NCBI GenBank assembly: GCA_963747735.1
Contig: CAVVGE010000007.1
Location: forward strand, 186,001 to 250,000
Direction: 5' to 3'
DNA length: 64,000 nucleotides
Origin: AP-15 sp963747735
GTDB lineage: Bacteria > Pseudomonadota > Alphaproteobacteria > ATCC43930 > CGMCC-115725
A model generated the notes under the pieces. The model was not told the DNA's origin. It made no database searches and was given only the letters and a program-made list of their open reading frames with translations. Below are positions 1 to 9,008 of this stretch, piece after piece. Position 1 is the stretch's first letter. Each line of letters opens with the position of its first letter. The position numbers and the translations under genes are program-made.

Positions 1-1026
1 CTTGTCGGGCTCGCCGAGCACGTCATAGGCATGGGCGAGGCGCGCCCAGCCGGCGGCATCGCCGGGCTCGCGTTCGAGCCGAGCTGCCAACCGGTCGACC
101 ATGCCGCGGATCATCGTCTGCCGCTGTTCCGGGGTCATCGATTGCGCGGCTGCTACGTCCTTGGGATTCGGGCCGGGCGCGTTCGCATCAGCCGGCGGCC
201 CGCCCGATATCTCGGCAAGCCGGGCCGCGACATATTGCTTCCAGGGCGCGTCGGCGGGCGCGGCGGCGAGGAGCGCTTGCAGCAGGCCCTTGGCGGTGGC
301 GACATCGCCGCGCTGCAAGGCCCCTTGGGCGCGGTAGAAGCGGGCGCGCGGATCGTCGCCGGCTTTGGTGAATTCGGCCTCGGCCGCAGCACCCACCGTC
401 CCGTTGGCTTCGAGCACGATGGCTTCGCCGAGCTCGGCGTGGAGCTGCGGCTTGTCGGGCGCCAGCTGGATTGCGTGGGAATAAGCGATGCGCGCCGCGG
501 CAAAGCGGCCGAGCGTGGTGTCGGTGCGGCCGAGCATGATCCAATCTTCGAGATTATTGGGGTCGCGCGCGAGCCGTGCGGTCAGCTTGTCGGCGGCGCT
601 GGCAAAGGTGGCGGAGTCGTGCGCATCCGCCGTCTCGGCCGCGGCGCCCGAACGCCCGATATCGGCGGGCGCCCCGACCGCGGCATAGATCGCAATCGCG
701 GCGACGGGCAGGAGCGCGGCAACCCCGGCCGCCGCGCCGACGCGCCACGACACCTCGGGCGCGCTTCCGGTTTCGAGCGGCGCCGGGCTGTCGCGGTCGG
801 CGAGGGCGAGCATGCGCCGGGCGATTTCGGCGCGCGCAGCGTCGGCGTCTTCGGGACCGAGCCTGCCCTGGACCAGATCGCTGTCGATATCGGCGAGCTG
901 GCGGCGAAACACGCCAACCGCCGCAGCGCCATCCTCGGTGCCGGCCTGGCGCAACAGCGGGCGCAGCAGAACGAGGAGCGCAGCGACCACGAGCAGGCTC
1001 GCAAGCAGCCAGAACCAGACCATCAT
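1..1026 (-). CDS. ccmI: Cytochrome c biogenesis protein CcmI (partial, C-terminus beyond window)
   Basis: The frame stays open from an ATG at 1026 to the window edge, giving 342 residues. The N-terminus (MMVWFWLLASLLVVAALLVL) is a membrane anchor, a second hydrophobic stretch follows near residues 95-110, and the rest is helical and TPR-like (for example DPNNLEDWIMLGRTDTTLG). This is the CcmI/CycH plan: an apocytochrome c chaperone that hands substrate to the CcmF-CcmH heme ligation complex. The start overlaps the ccmH stop as ATGA, so translation is probably coupled. The 3' end lies outside the window. Confidence 0.85.
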   Translation of the reverse strand, partial: MMVWFWLLASLLVVAALLVLLRPLLRQAGTEDGAAAVGVFRRQLADIDSDLVQGRLGPEDADAARAEIARRMLALADRDSPAPLETGSAPEVSWRVGAAAGVAALLPVAAIAIYAAVGAPADIGRSGAAAETADAHDSATFASAADKLTARLARDPNNLEDWIMLGRTDTTLGRFAAARIAYSHAIQLAPDKPQLHAELGEAIVLEANGTVGAAAEAEFTKAGDDPRARFYRAQGALQRGDVATAKGLLQALLAAAPADAPWKQYVAARLAEISGGPPADANAPGPNPKDVAAAQSMTPEQRQTMIRGMVDRLAARLEREPGDAAGWARLAHAYDVLGEPDK

Positions 1027-3479
1027 CCGCTGTCGCCGAGCAGCATTGCGGCGCGGGCGTTTTCCTCGGGCGAAAGCGACGGCGGCCCGGCCTCGGCATG
1101 GCGGCGCCGGGCGCGCACCACCAGAAACCCGCCGGCGCCCAGCACCAGGAGCGGCGGCCCGAGCCAAAGCAGCCAGGTCGCCGGCTCGAACGGCGGGTCG
1201 AGCAGCACAAAGGTGCCGTAGCGCGCGACGAGATAATCGAGGACCTCTTTGTTGCTGTCGCCGGCAACGAGCCGCTGCCGCACCAGGACACGCAAATCAT
1301 GGGCGAGGTCGGCGCTCAATTCGTCGATCGACTGGTTCTGGCAGACGAGGCAGCGCAATTCCCGGCTGATCGTCCGCGCGCGCGCTTCGAGCGCCGGGTC
1401 GGCGAGCCGCTCGGAAGGCTCGACCGCCTGCGCCGACGGCAAGCCCGCCGCGAGCAGCAGCGCCGCGGCGAAAAGCAGCCGGCGGATCATGCCGAAATCG
1501 GCCGATTGCCCGACCGCGGCCGGCGCCGGGCGGGCCGCCGGCAGGCGCAGCCGCAGCCCCCGGTCGCTGAGCGAGACGAGGCCGCCCAACGCCGCCAGGA
1601 TCGCGCCGAACCAGATCCAGGGAACCAGCGGGTTGTAATAGGCGCGCAACACCCAGCCGCCTTTGCCGTCGGGATCGCCGAGCGCCAGGTAGAGGTCGCC
1701 AAAACCGTTGGTGGTGATCGAGGTGTTGGTCGTGCGGCTGCCGGCGATCGGGTACCAGCGCCGTTCGGGATAGACCCTAAACGAGGCGTGGCCCGGCCGG
1801 CTGATGGTGATCTCGGCGCGCTGGGCCTGGTAGTTTTCGACATTGCTCTCGCTCACGCCGACAAAACGCAGCGTGCGGCCGGCGATCTGGAGGGTGCTGC
1901 CGGCGTGGACGGTCTCGATCCGCTCGCTGCGCCAGGCGGTCGAAACCGTGATCCCGGCGATCAGCACACCGACCCCGAAATGGGCGAGCGCATAGCCAAA
2001 GGTGCCGCGCGGCAGATGCGAGAGCCGCCGCCAGGCGGTAGCCAGAGCGAGCTTGCCGAGGCCGGCGCGGTCGGCGAGATCGGCGAGCACCGCCAGCATC
2101 GCCCAGGAGGCGAGCGCTAGCCCGCCGAGCGCCGCCGGCGAGGCGCTGCGGTCCAGGACAAAAACAATCGCCGGAACGAGGACGGCGCCGGCCAAGGCCG
2201 GAGCCAGCCGTTTGATCGCGCCCCTGAGATTGCCGCGGCGCCAGGCGAGCACCGGCCCGATCGCCATCGCGACGAGCCCCGGCACGACAATCGGGACAAA
2301 GGTCGCGTCGAAATATTGCGGGCCGACCGAAATCTTGTCGCCGTTCGCGACTTCGGCGAAGAGCGGATAGAAGGTGCCGAGAAACACCGTCGCCATGCCG
2401 GCGCAGAGCACGAGGTTGTTGAGGACGAGGGCGCTCTCGCGGCTGACCGGCGCAAACCGGTTGCCGGCTTCGAGGCGCGGTGCGCGCAGCGCGTACAGGA
2501 GGAGCCCGCCGCCGATCACCAGCACGATCAGCACCAGGATAAAGACGCCGCGGGTCGGATCGACGGCAAAGGAATGGACCGAGGTCAACACACCCGAGCG
2601 CACCAGAAACGTGCCGATCAGGCTCATGCCGAAGGTCAGGATCGCCAACAAGACGGTCCAGCGCTGCAAGGTCTCGCGCTTTTCGAGGACCGCCGCCGAA
2701 TGTAGGAGCGCGGTGCCGAGCAGCCACGGCATGAAGGAGGCGTTCTCGACCGGGTCCCAATACCACCAGCCGCCCCAGCCGAGGACGTAATAGGCCCACC
2801 AGCTGCCCATCGCAATGCCGAGCGTCAGCCCGCACCAGGCGGTCAGGGTCCAGGGCCGCACCCAGCGCGCCCAGAGCGCGCCGACCCGGCCTTCGAGGAG
2901 GGCGGCGATCGCAAACGAATAGGTGATCGAGAACCCGACATAGCCGAAATAGAGAAAGGGCGGGTGAAAGGCGAGGCCGGGATCCTGCAGGAGCGGGTTC
3001 AGGTCGCGGCCATCCATCGGCACCGGGAAGAGCCGGTCGAACGGGTTCGAGGTGGCGATGATAAAGAGCAATGTGCCAAAGCCGAGGAGCCCCTGGATGG
3101 CGAGGGTGCGGGCGCGCAGGCTCGCCGGCAAGGTGCGGCCGAAGCAGGCGACGAGCCCGCCGAACAAGGCGAGCATGAACACCCACAGCATCATCGAGCC
3201 TTCGTGGCTGCCCCATACGCCGGTGACCTTGTAGAGCATCGGCTTCGACAGGCTCGAATTCTCGTAGACGTTGCGCACCGAGAAATCGGAGACGATATGC
3301 GCATGGATAAACGTCGCAAAGGCGAGCGCGACCAGGCCGAGCTGCAGGAGTGCCGCGGGCCGCGCCACATCCATCAGCGCCCGGCTCTTGGCCTGCGCGC
3401 CGGCGAGCGGCACCACCGTCTGCACCGCCGCCACCAGGAGCGCCAAGATCAGCGCGAAATGACCGATTTCTACCAGCAT
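1023..3479 (-). CDS. ccmF: CcmF-CcmH in one reading frame (heme lyase plus thiol oxidoreductase)
   Basis: One 818-residue frame. Residues 1-663 are CcmF: many membrane helices and the WWD heme-handling segment at about 235-246 (GWGGWWYWDPVEN), matching the usual CcmF length. Residues 664-818 are a complete CcmH: a new Met at 664 (ATG at 1490-1488), a signal-like hydrophobic stretch, the redox motif LRCLVCQNQ near 710, and a C-terminal membrane helix. The product joins heme to apocytochromes c in the periplasm. In most alphaproteobacteria ccmG/dsbE sits between ccmF and ccmH. Here it is absent and no stop separates the halves, so this is either a true fusion or internal initiation at Met664. 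ccmI follows with a 4-base overlap. Confidence 0.9.
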   Translation of the reverse strand: MLVEIGHFALILALLVAAVQTVVPLAGAQAKSRALMDVARPAALLQLGLVALAFATFIHAHIVSDFSVRNVYENSSLSKPMLYKVTGVWGSHEGSMMLWVFMLALFGGLVACFGRTLPASLRARTLAIQGLLGFGTLLFIIATSNPFDRLFPVPMDGRDLNPLLQDPGLAFHPPFLYFGYVGFSITYSFAIAALLEGRVGALWARWVRPWTLTAWCGLTLGIAMGSWWAYYVLGWGGWWYWDPVENASFMPWLLGTALLHSAAVLEKRETLQRWTVLLAILTFGMSLIGTFLVRSGVLTSVHSFAVDPTRGVFILVLIVLVIGGGLLLYALRAPRLEAGNRFAPVSRESALVLNNLVLCAGMATVFLGTFYPLFAEVANGDKISVGPQYFDATFVPIVVPGLVAMAIGPVLAWRRGNLRGAIKRLAPALAGAVLVPAIVFVLDRSASPAALGGLALASWAMLAVLADLADRAGLGKLALATAWRRLSHLPRGTFGYALAHFGVGVLIAGITVSTAWRSERIETVHAGSTLQIAGRTLRFVGVSESNVENYQAQRAEITISRPGHASFRVYPERRWYPIAGSRTTNTSITTNGFGDLYLALGDPDGKGGWVLRAYYNPLVPWIWFGAILAALGGLVSLSDRGLRLRLPAARPAPAAVGQSADFGMIRRLLFAAALLLAAGLPSAQAVEPSERLADPALEARARTISRELRCLVCQNQSIDELSADLAHDLRVLVRQRLVAGDSNKEVLDYLVARYGTFVLLDPPFEPATWLLWLGPPLLVLGAGGFLVVRARRRHAEAGPPSLSPEENARAAMLLGDSG

Positions 3480-3621
3480 GTCATGACCCTGCGAAAACCA
3501 GAGCGTGAGTGGCCGATGAACCTTTTTGCAGTGATTTCACGGGCAATTTAGCACGCCCGCCCTTTCCGGCGACAGTATCATCCATCGCCGGGCTGCGACG
3601 CTGCGGCGCAAGGGGACGGAT

Positions 3622-4857
3622 ATGAGGGGTTTGTTGGGGATCGCCGCGTTGCTCGCCTTGGCCTGGGCGCTGAGCGAGGACCGGTTCCGCGTGCCGCTCA
3701 GGGTCGTCGTGGCGGGGGTGCTGCTGCAATTCGCGCTCGCGCTCTTGTTCATCAAGTTCCCGCCCGCCGCGGCGGTGTTCGTGGCGCTCAACGACGGCGT
3801 TCAGGCGCTGCAAAAGGCGAGCGAAGCCGGCACCGGCTTTGTCTTCGGCTATCTCGGCGGCGGGCAATTGCCGTTTGCCGAGACCCGGCCGGGGGCCGCC
3901 TTTATCTTCGCGTTTCGCGCGCTGCCGCTGGTGCTGCTGATCAGCGCACTCGCGACCTTGCTGTTCTATTGGGGTGTCTTGCAGCGCATCGTGCAGGGCT
4001 TTGCCTGGGTGTTCCGGCGCACGATCGGGGTCGGCGGGCCGCTCGGCCTCGGGGCTGCGGTGCACATCTTTGTCGGCCATATCGAGGCGCCGCTCCTGAT
4101 CCGGCCTTATCTCTTACGGCTGCAGCGCGGCGAATTGTTCGCGCTGATGAGCTGCGGCATGGCCGGGATCGCCGGGACGGTCATGGTGCTCTATGCGACG
4201 ATCCTTGGGCCGGTGATCCCGAACGCGATCGGCCATATCCTGGCCGCTGCGGTGATCAGCACCCCGGCGGCGCTCGCGGTCGCCGCCTTGATGGTGCCGT
4301 TCCGCCCCGACCCGAGCGCGGAAGCGACGCTGATGATCGCCGACCCACCCTTGAGCGCGCTCGACGCGATCGCCAAAGGGACCCGCGACGGCATTGTTTT
4401 TCTCGCCAATATCATTGCGATGCTGGTCGTGGCGGTGGCGATCGTCAGCCTCATCAATATGGCGCTGGGGCTGTTGCCGGTCTGGGCGGGTGCGCCGATC
4501 ACCTTGCAGCGCCTGTTTGCCTATGCCTTTCGCCCGGTCCTGTGGCTGATCGGCATTCCCGCGCGCGATGTCGCCACCGCAGCCCAGCTGATGGGCACCA
4601 AGACCGTGCTCAACGAATTCGTCGCCTATATCGACCTCGCCAGATTGCCGCCGGGTGCCCTCAGCCCGCGCTCGCAGCTGATCATGACCTATGCGCTGTG
4701 CGGCTTTGCCAATTTCGGCAGCCTCGGCATCATGATCGGCGGGATGGGGGCGATGGTGCCCGAGCGGCGCCACGAGATCGTCGCGCTCGGCCTGCGCTCG
4801 ATCCTCAGCGGCACGATCGCCAGCTGCATGAGCGGCGCCGTCGCCGGCATGCTTTAG
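3622..4857 (+). CDS. Concentrative nucleoside transporter, NupC/CNT family
   Basis: 411 residues with about ten hydrophobic segments. It carries the CNT signatures VGHIEAPLLIRPY (near 153) and GTKTVLNEFVAY (near 330), where the N-E-F motif helps bind nucleoside and coupling ion. The expected role is proton- or sodium-driven nucleoside uptake across the inner membrane. VGH replaces the more usual VGQ before the first Glu, which could alter specificity. It is divergent from ccmF, and its stop overlaps the stop of the convergent mtnA by 4 bases. Two genes downstream lies the methylthioadenosine salvage pair, a loose thematic link to nucleoside recycling. Confidence 0.85.
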   Translation: MRGLLGIAALLALAWALSEDRFRVPLRVVVAGVLLQFALALLFIKFPPAAAVFVALNDGVQALQKASEAGTGFVFGYLGGGQLPFAETRPGAAFIFAFRALPLVLLISALATLLFYWGVLQRIVQGFAWVFRRTIGVGGPLGLGAAVHIFVGHIEAPLLIRPYLLRLQRGELFALMSCGMAGIAGTVMVLYATILGPVIPNAIGHILAAAVISTPAALAVAALMVPFRPDPSAEATLMIADPPLSALDAIAKGTRDGIVFLANIIAMLVVAVAIVSLINMALGLLPVWAGAPITLQRLFAYAFRPVLWLIGIPARDVATAAQLMGTKTVLNEFVAYIDLARLPPGALSPRSQLIMTYALCGFANFGSLGIMIGGMGAMVPERRHEIVALGLRSILSGTIASCMSGAVAGML

Positions 4858-5951
4858 CCGCCGCCCCCGCGCTCGGGGAAGAGGTCGAGGAGGCCGGAGC
4901 GCGAGGCGGGGCAGACGCCGCGCTCGGTGACGAGTGCCGTGACGAGGCGCGCCGGGGTTACGTCGAAGGCGTAATTGGCGGCGGGGCTGCCTTCGGGGGT
5001 CAGGCGCACGGCGAGGCGGCGGCCGTCTTCGCTCCAGCCGTCGATATGGGTGACCTCGCGCGCGTCGCGCTCTTCGATCGGGATTGCGTCGCCATCCTCG
5101 ATCTCCCAATCGATCGTCGATGACGGCAACGCGACATAAAACGGGACATCGTTGTCATGCGCGGCGAGCGCCTTGAGATAAGTGCCGATCTTGTTGGCGA
5201 CATCGCCGCCGGCGGTGGTGCGGTCGGTGCCGACAATGCAGAGATCGACCCGGCCGCGGCGCATCAGGTGGCCGCCGGCATTGTCTACGATCACGGTGTG
5301 GGCGACGCCGTGCTGACCCAATTCCCATGCGGTCAGCCCGGCACCCTGGTTGCGCGGGCGGGTCTCGTCGACCCAGACATGGACCCCGACGCCGTCGTCA
5401 TGCGCGCGGTAGATCGGCGCCAAGGCGGTGCCCCAATCGACGGTGGCGAGCCAGCCGGCGTTGCAATGGGTCAGGATCTCGACCGGCGCCCCATCCTTCT
5501 TTCGCGAGGCTTTAGCGATCAGCCGCGCGCCATGCGCGCCGATCGCGCGGTTCACGGCAACATCGGCCTCGGCGATCTCGGCCGCGCGCGCCAGCGCCGC
5601 CTGATGCCGGCGATGCGGCGGCACGGCTGCAAGCGCGCGCTTCATCTCGTCGAGCGCCCAGCGCAGATTGACCGCGGTTGGACGGGTCGCGCCGAGCTTT
5701 GCGGCGGCGAGGTCGAGCCCGGTGTCGGAGGCATCCTCGGCCATCGCCAAGGCGACGCCATAGGCGGCGGTGGCGCCGATCAGCGGGGCGCCGCGCACCT
5801 GCATCGTGCGGATCGCGCGCGCCGCATCGTCGAGGCCGTGCAGCCGGACGACAACCAGCTCGTGCGGCAGCTTGGTCTGGTCGATGATCTCGACCGTGCG
5901 CTGGTCGGAAGCCAGCCAGATCGTGCGCATCGGCCGGCCGGCGACGAGCAT
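4854..5951 (-). CDS. mtnA: S-methyl-5-thioribose-1-phosphate isomerase MtnA
   Basis: 365 residues, aligning throughout with the MtnA/eIF2B-alpha-like family: RTMQVRGAPLIGATAAYG near the N-terminus and the catalytic region GTDRTTAGGDVANKIGTY. It converts 5-methylthioribose 1-phosphate to methylthioribulose 1-phosphate in the methionine salvage pathway (cytoplasm). The start is 1 base after the mtnP stop, so the two form an operon that runs the first two steps of salvage. A second Met (residue 8, MRTIWLASD) is an alternative start. Later salvage genes (mtnB, mtnC, mtnD) are not in the window. Confidence 0.95.
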   Translation of the reverse strand: MLVAGRPMRTIWLASDQRTVEIIDQTKLPHELVVVRLHGLDDAARAIRTMQVRGAPLIGATAAYGVALAMAEDASDTGLDLAAAKLGATRPTAVNLRWALDEMKRALAAVPPHRRHQAALARAAEIAEADVAVNRAIGAHGARLIAKASRKKDGAPVEILTHCNAGWLATVDWGTALAPIYRAHDDGVGVHVWVDETRPRNQGAGLTAWELGQHGVAHTVIVDNAGGHLMRRGRVDLCIVGTDRTTAGGDVANKIGTYLKALAAHDNDVPFYVALPSSTIDWEIEDGDAIPIEERDAREVTHIDGWSEDGRRLAVRLTPEGSPAANYAFDVTPARLVTALVTERGVCPASRSGLLDLFPERGGGG

Positions 5952-5952
5952 G

Positions 5953-6828
5953 TCAGCTCGCCAGGACGCGCCCGGCGACCGCGTCGAGCCGTGCGAGCAA
6001 ATCCGGGTCGCGGTGCTCGGGCGCGGTGATCAGCGCGCGGTCGAGCGCGGTCTGACAGCCCTGCCGGCACGGGCCCGCATGCGCGCCCAGCAGCGGCACC
6101 AGATGCCGGACAAGGGCTTTCGCCTTTGCCGCATTGGCGCGCAATACTCCGACGATCATCTCCATATCGACCGCACCGTGGGTCGGATGCCAGCAATCGT
6201 AATCGGTCACCATCGCCACCGTCGCGTAGCAGATTTCGGCCTCGCGGGCGAGCTTTGCCTCGGGCATGTTGGTCATGCCGATCACGTCGCACTGCCATCG
6301 GCGGTAGAGCTCGCTTTCGCCGAGGGTCGAGAATTGCGGACCCTCGATGACGAGATAGGTGCCGCCGCGCTTGGGCGCGAGCCCCGCCGGTGCGGCGGCG
6401 GCGAGGAGCGCATCGCCGATCCGGCCGCACACCGGCTGCGCCATCGAGACGTGCGCGACGCAACCCGACCCGAAAAAGCTGCGGGCGCGGCCGAGGGTGC
6501 GGTCGACGAACTGGTCGATAACGACAAAATCGCCGGGTGCGAGATTCTCGCGCAGGCTGCCGACCGCGGAGAGCGAGACGATGTCGGTCACGCCGCAGCG
6601 CTTCAGCGCATCGATATTGGCGCGGAAATTGATCTCCGACGGCGGCAGCACATGGCCGCGGCCGTGCCGGGGCACGAACACCACCCTGTGCCCGCCGAGC
6701 GTGCCAAAGCAGAATTCGTCCGAGGTCCGGCCAAACGGACTCTCGACCCGCCGCCACGACACGGCTTCGAGCCCGTCGATCTCGTAAAGCCCGCTGCCGC
6801 CGATAATGCCGATGACGGGCGTCGTCAT
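5953..6828 (-). CDS. mtnP: S-methyl-5'-thioadenosine phosphorylase MtnP
   Basis: 291 residues beginning with the phosphate-binding GIIGGSGLY and containing RHGRGH, the SAVGSL region, EGPQFST and the MTNMPEAKLAREAEI signature of MTA phosphorylases. It cleaves methylthioadenosine, a by-product of polyamine and homoserine-lactone synthesis, to adenine and methylthioribose 1-phosphate, which MtnA then isomerises. Asn-Met in MTNMPEA and the Thr/Asp near YDCWHPTH agree with MTA rather than guanosine or inosine specificity. It lies downstream of the bc1 operon on the same strand, separated by a perfect palindrome. Confidence 0.93.
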   Translation of the reverse strand: MTTPVIGIIGGSGLYEIDGLEAVSWRRVESPFGRTSDEFCFGTLGGHRVVFVPRHGRGHVLPPSEINFRANIDALKRCGVTDIVSLSAVGSLRENLAPGDFVVIDQFVDRTLGRARSFFGSGCVAHVSMAQPVCGRIGDALLAAAAPAGLAPKRGGTYLVIEGPQFSTLGESELYRRWQCDVIGMTNMPEAKLAREAEICYATVAMVTDYDCWHPTHGAVDMEMIVGVLRANAAKAKALVRHLVPLLGAHAGPCRQGCQTALDRALITAPEHRDPDLLARLDAVAGRVLAS

Positions 6829-6848
6829 CGTGCTGGCGACCGCCGTCG

Positions 6849-6900
6849 GCCCCCTCCCTTTCCCTCCCCCGCATGCGGGGGAGGGTTGGGGTGGGGGTCG
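6849..6900. repeat. Palindromic repeat, family A (C-rich/G-rich)
   Basis: The core 6862-6885 is a perfect 24-base palindrome (CCCTCCCCCGCA and its complement), flanked by further C-rich and G-rich arms. It sits between cytochrome c1 and mtnP and could fold as a terminator-like or RNA-stabilising hairpin. Related elements occur at 17902-17929 and twice inside the cofG/cofH junction. Confidence 0.8.
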
Positions 6901-6945
6901 CCGCTCCGGCGAAACATACCGATGCCAAGTGTCAGGAGCGAACCG

Positions 6946-7716
6946 CTAGTGATGGATCGCCGACCAGATCTTGCGCTTGGCTGCGTAGAACACGCCGACC
7001 GCGACAAACAGAAACAGAAAAACCTTGAGCCCGGTGCGGTGGCGGGTGTCGAGGTTGGGCTCCGACGCCCAGGTCAGAAACGCGGCCACGTCGTGCGCCA
7101 TCTGCGGCACCGTCGCCTTGGTGCCGTCGGCAAACGTCACCGCGCCTTCGGCCAAAGGCGGCGGCATCTTGATCTGATGGCCGGGAAAGAACTCGTTGTA
7201 GTACATGCCGGGCAGCAGCTTGAACCCGGCCGGCGGCGGGTCCTTGTACCCGTTCATCAGCGCATAGACGTAGTCCGGGCCGCCGTCGCGCGCCTTGACT
7301 ACCAGCGACTGGTCTGGCGGCAAGGCACCGCCATTGGCTGCGCGCGCCGCCTCGTCGTTCGGAAACGGCCCCGGGATCGGGTCGGCGGGTCGGCCCGGCC
7401 GCTGAAACATCTGGCCCTGGTCGTTCGGTCCGTCCGTCACCTGGTAGGTGGCGGCGATCGCCTTGACCTCGTTGGCGTTGTAGCCGATTTGCGAGAGGTC
7501 GCGGAAAGAGAGGTGCGAGACCGGATGGCAGGCCGAGCAGACCTCTTTGTAGACCTGGAAGCCGCGCTGCAGCGTGGCGAGGTCATAAGTGCCGAAAATG
7601 CCGTCGAACGACCATGCCTGACGCGGCAGCGGGGGCGTGTCGTCGGCGGCACGGGCGACGGCGGGAGCGAGCGGCAGCAGCGCCGCGAGGGCGGCGGCGA
7701 GAACGAGGCGGCGCAT
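6946..7716 (-). CDS. petC: Cytochrome c1 of the bc1 complex
   Basis: 256 residues: signal peptide (MRRLVLAAALAALLPLAPA, cut near AARAA-DD), heme c motif VCSACHPVSH near residue 60, the Met-ligand region GMYYNEFFPGHQIKMPPPL, and a C-terminal membrane anchor followed by KRKIW. It carries electrons from the Rieske protein to soluble or membrane cytochrome c on the periplasmic face. It follows cytochrome b by one base, as the third gene of the Rieske/cyt b/cyt c1 operon. It needs the Ccm machinery, part of which is encoded about 4 kb away. Confidence 0.95.
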   Translation of the reverse strand: MRRLVLAAALAALLPLAPAVARAADDTPPLPRQAWSFDGIFGTYDLATLQRGFQVYKEVCSACHPVSHLSFRDLSQIGYNANEVKAIAATYQVTDGPNDQGQMFQRPGRPADPIPGPFPNDEAARAANGGALPPDQSLVVKARDGGPDYVYALMNGYKDPPPAGFKLLPGMYYNEFFPGHQIKMPPPLAEGAVTFADGTKATVPQMAHDVAAFLTWASEPNLDTRHRTGLKVFLFLFVAVGVFYAAKRKIWSAIHH

Positions 7717-7717
7717 C

Positions 7718-8998
7718 TCAGGGTTTCTCCGTCGGCACGCCGGCGCGGCCCAATCGCGCGCCGCCGCCCAACACCGGGGTGCCGATGCCGACCGGCAACG
7801 GCAACGGCCGCTCGAGCTTGCCGATCAGCGGGAACAAGATCAGGAAGTGGAAATAGAAATAAAACGTCGCGATCTGGCCGATCGTGACGACGATCCCCAG
7901 CGGTGGGTTGAAGCCGACCCAGCCCAAGGCCACGACATCGATGACCAAGAGCCAGGACACCCATTTGTAGACCGGCCGGAAGCGGGCGCTACGCACCGGC
8001 GAGGTGTCGAGCCACGGCACGAAGAACAGCAGAAACAGCGAGCCGAACGCCAGAACGACGCCAATGAGCTTGGCCGGGATGCCGAGGACGCTGAACGTGA
8101 TCGAGCGCAGCATCGCGTAATACGGCAACAGATACCATTCGGGGACGATATGGTTTGGCGTCTGCATTGGGTTGGCCGGAATGTAATTGTCCGGACTGCC
8201 GAGAAAATTCGGCGCGTAGAAAACGAAGAACGCATAGATCAGCAGAAACACGGTCAGCCCGAACAAGTCCTTGATCGTGTAATAGGGGTGGAACGGGATC
8301 GTGTCCTGCGGCCCTTTGACGTCGATCCCGAGCGGGTTGTTCGAGCCGAAACGGTGCAGCGCGATCAGGTGCAGGCCGACGACGGCGAGGATGATGAACG
8401 GCAGCAGATAGTGCAGCGCATAAAAGCGGTGCAGGGTCGGGTTGCCGACGGTGAAGCCGCCCCACAAATAGGTCACGATCCCCTGCCCGACCACCGGGAT
8501 CGCCGAAAACAGGTTGGTGATGACGGTCGCCGCCCAATAGCTCATCTGCCCCCAGGGCAGCACATAACCCATAAACGCGGTGGCGATCATCAACAACAAG
8601 ATAATGACGCCCAAAATCCACAGGAATTCGCGTGGCTTTTTGTAAGAACCATAGTAAAGGCCGCGGAAGATATGGATATAGACGATGGCGAAAAACATCG
8701 ACGCGCCGTTCATATGGGCATAGCGCATCAGCCAGCCGTAATTGACATCGCGCATGATGCGCTCGACGGAATCGAACGCCAGCGCCAAATCGGGTGTGTA
8801 TTGCATCGCCAGAAAGATGCCGGTCACGATCAACGTCACCAGCATGATCCCGGCAAGCGAGCCGAAATTCCACCAATAGCTCAGGTTGCGCGGAGTCGGG
8901 TATTCGTAGAGCTCATGGTTCAGCGCCGCCAGGAACGGCAGCCGGTAGTCGATCCAGCGAATGACGCGGCTGGTCCGGCCGGGGCGATTTTCGGACAT
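7718..8998 (-). CDS. petB: Cytochrome b of the bc1 complex
   Basis: About 426 residues with eight membrane helices, the paired heme-ligating histidines of helices B and D, and the Qo-site signature PEWY (VPEWYLLPYYAMLRS). It oxidises ubiquinol and carries electrons through hemes bL and bH. The ATG at 8998 is preferred over the adjacent in-frame GTG at 9001, because an AGGAGAGG ribosome-binding site lies at the right distance upstream of it. The C-terminus carries a proline/glycine-rich tail after the last helix. It is the middle gene of the operon. Confidence 0.95.
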   Translation of the reverse strand: MSENRPGRTSRVIRWIDYRLPFLAALNHELYEYPTPRNLSYWWNFGSLAGIMLVTLIVTGIFLAMQYTPDLALAFDSVERIMRDVNYGWLMRYAHMNGASMFFAIVYIHIFRGLYYGSYKKPREFLWILGVIILLLMIATAFMGYVLPWGQMSYWAATVITNLFSAIPVVGQGIVTYLWGGFTVGNPTLHRFYALHYLLPFIILAVVGLHLIALHRFGSNNPLGIDVKGPQDTIPFHPYYTIKDLFGLTVFLLIYAFFVFYAPNFLGSPDNYIPANPMQTPNHIVPEWYLLPYYAMLRSITFSVLGIPAKLIGVVLAFGSLFLLFFVPWLDTSPVRSARFRPVYKWVSWLLVIDVVALGWVGFNPPLGIVVTIGQIATFYFYFHFLILFPLIGKLERPLPLPVGIGTPVLGGGARLGRAGVPTEKP

Positions 8999-9008
8999 CA
9001 CGCCTCTC

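Noticed and set aside
576..2120. A 514-residue plus-strand frame opposite ccmI and ccmF-ccmH
   Set aside because: Arg-rich shadow with no recognisable domain; the minus strand is clearly coding.
5770..7887. A 705-residue plus-strand frame across mtnA, mtnP and cytochrome c1
   Set aside because: Its translation is a compositionally biased shadow of three convincing minus-strand genes.
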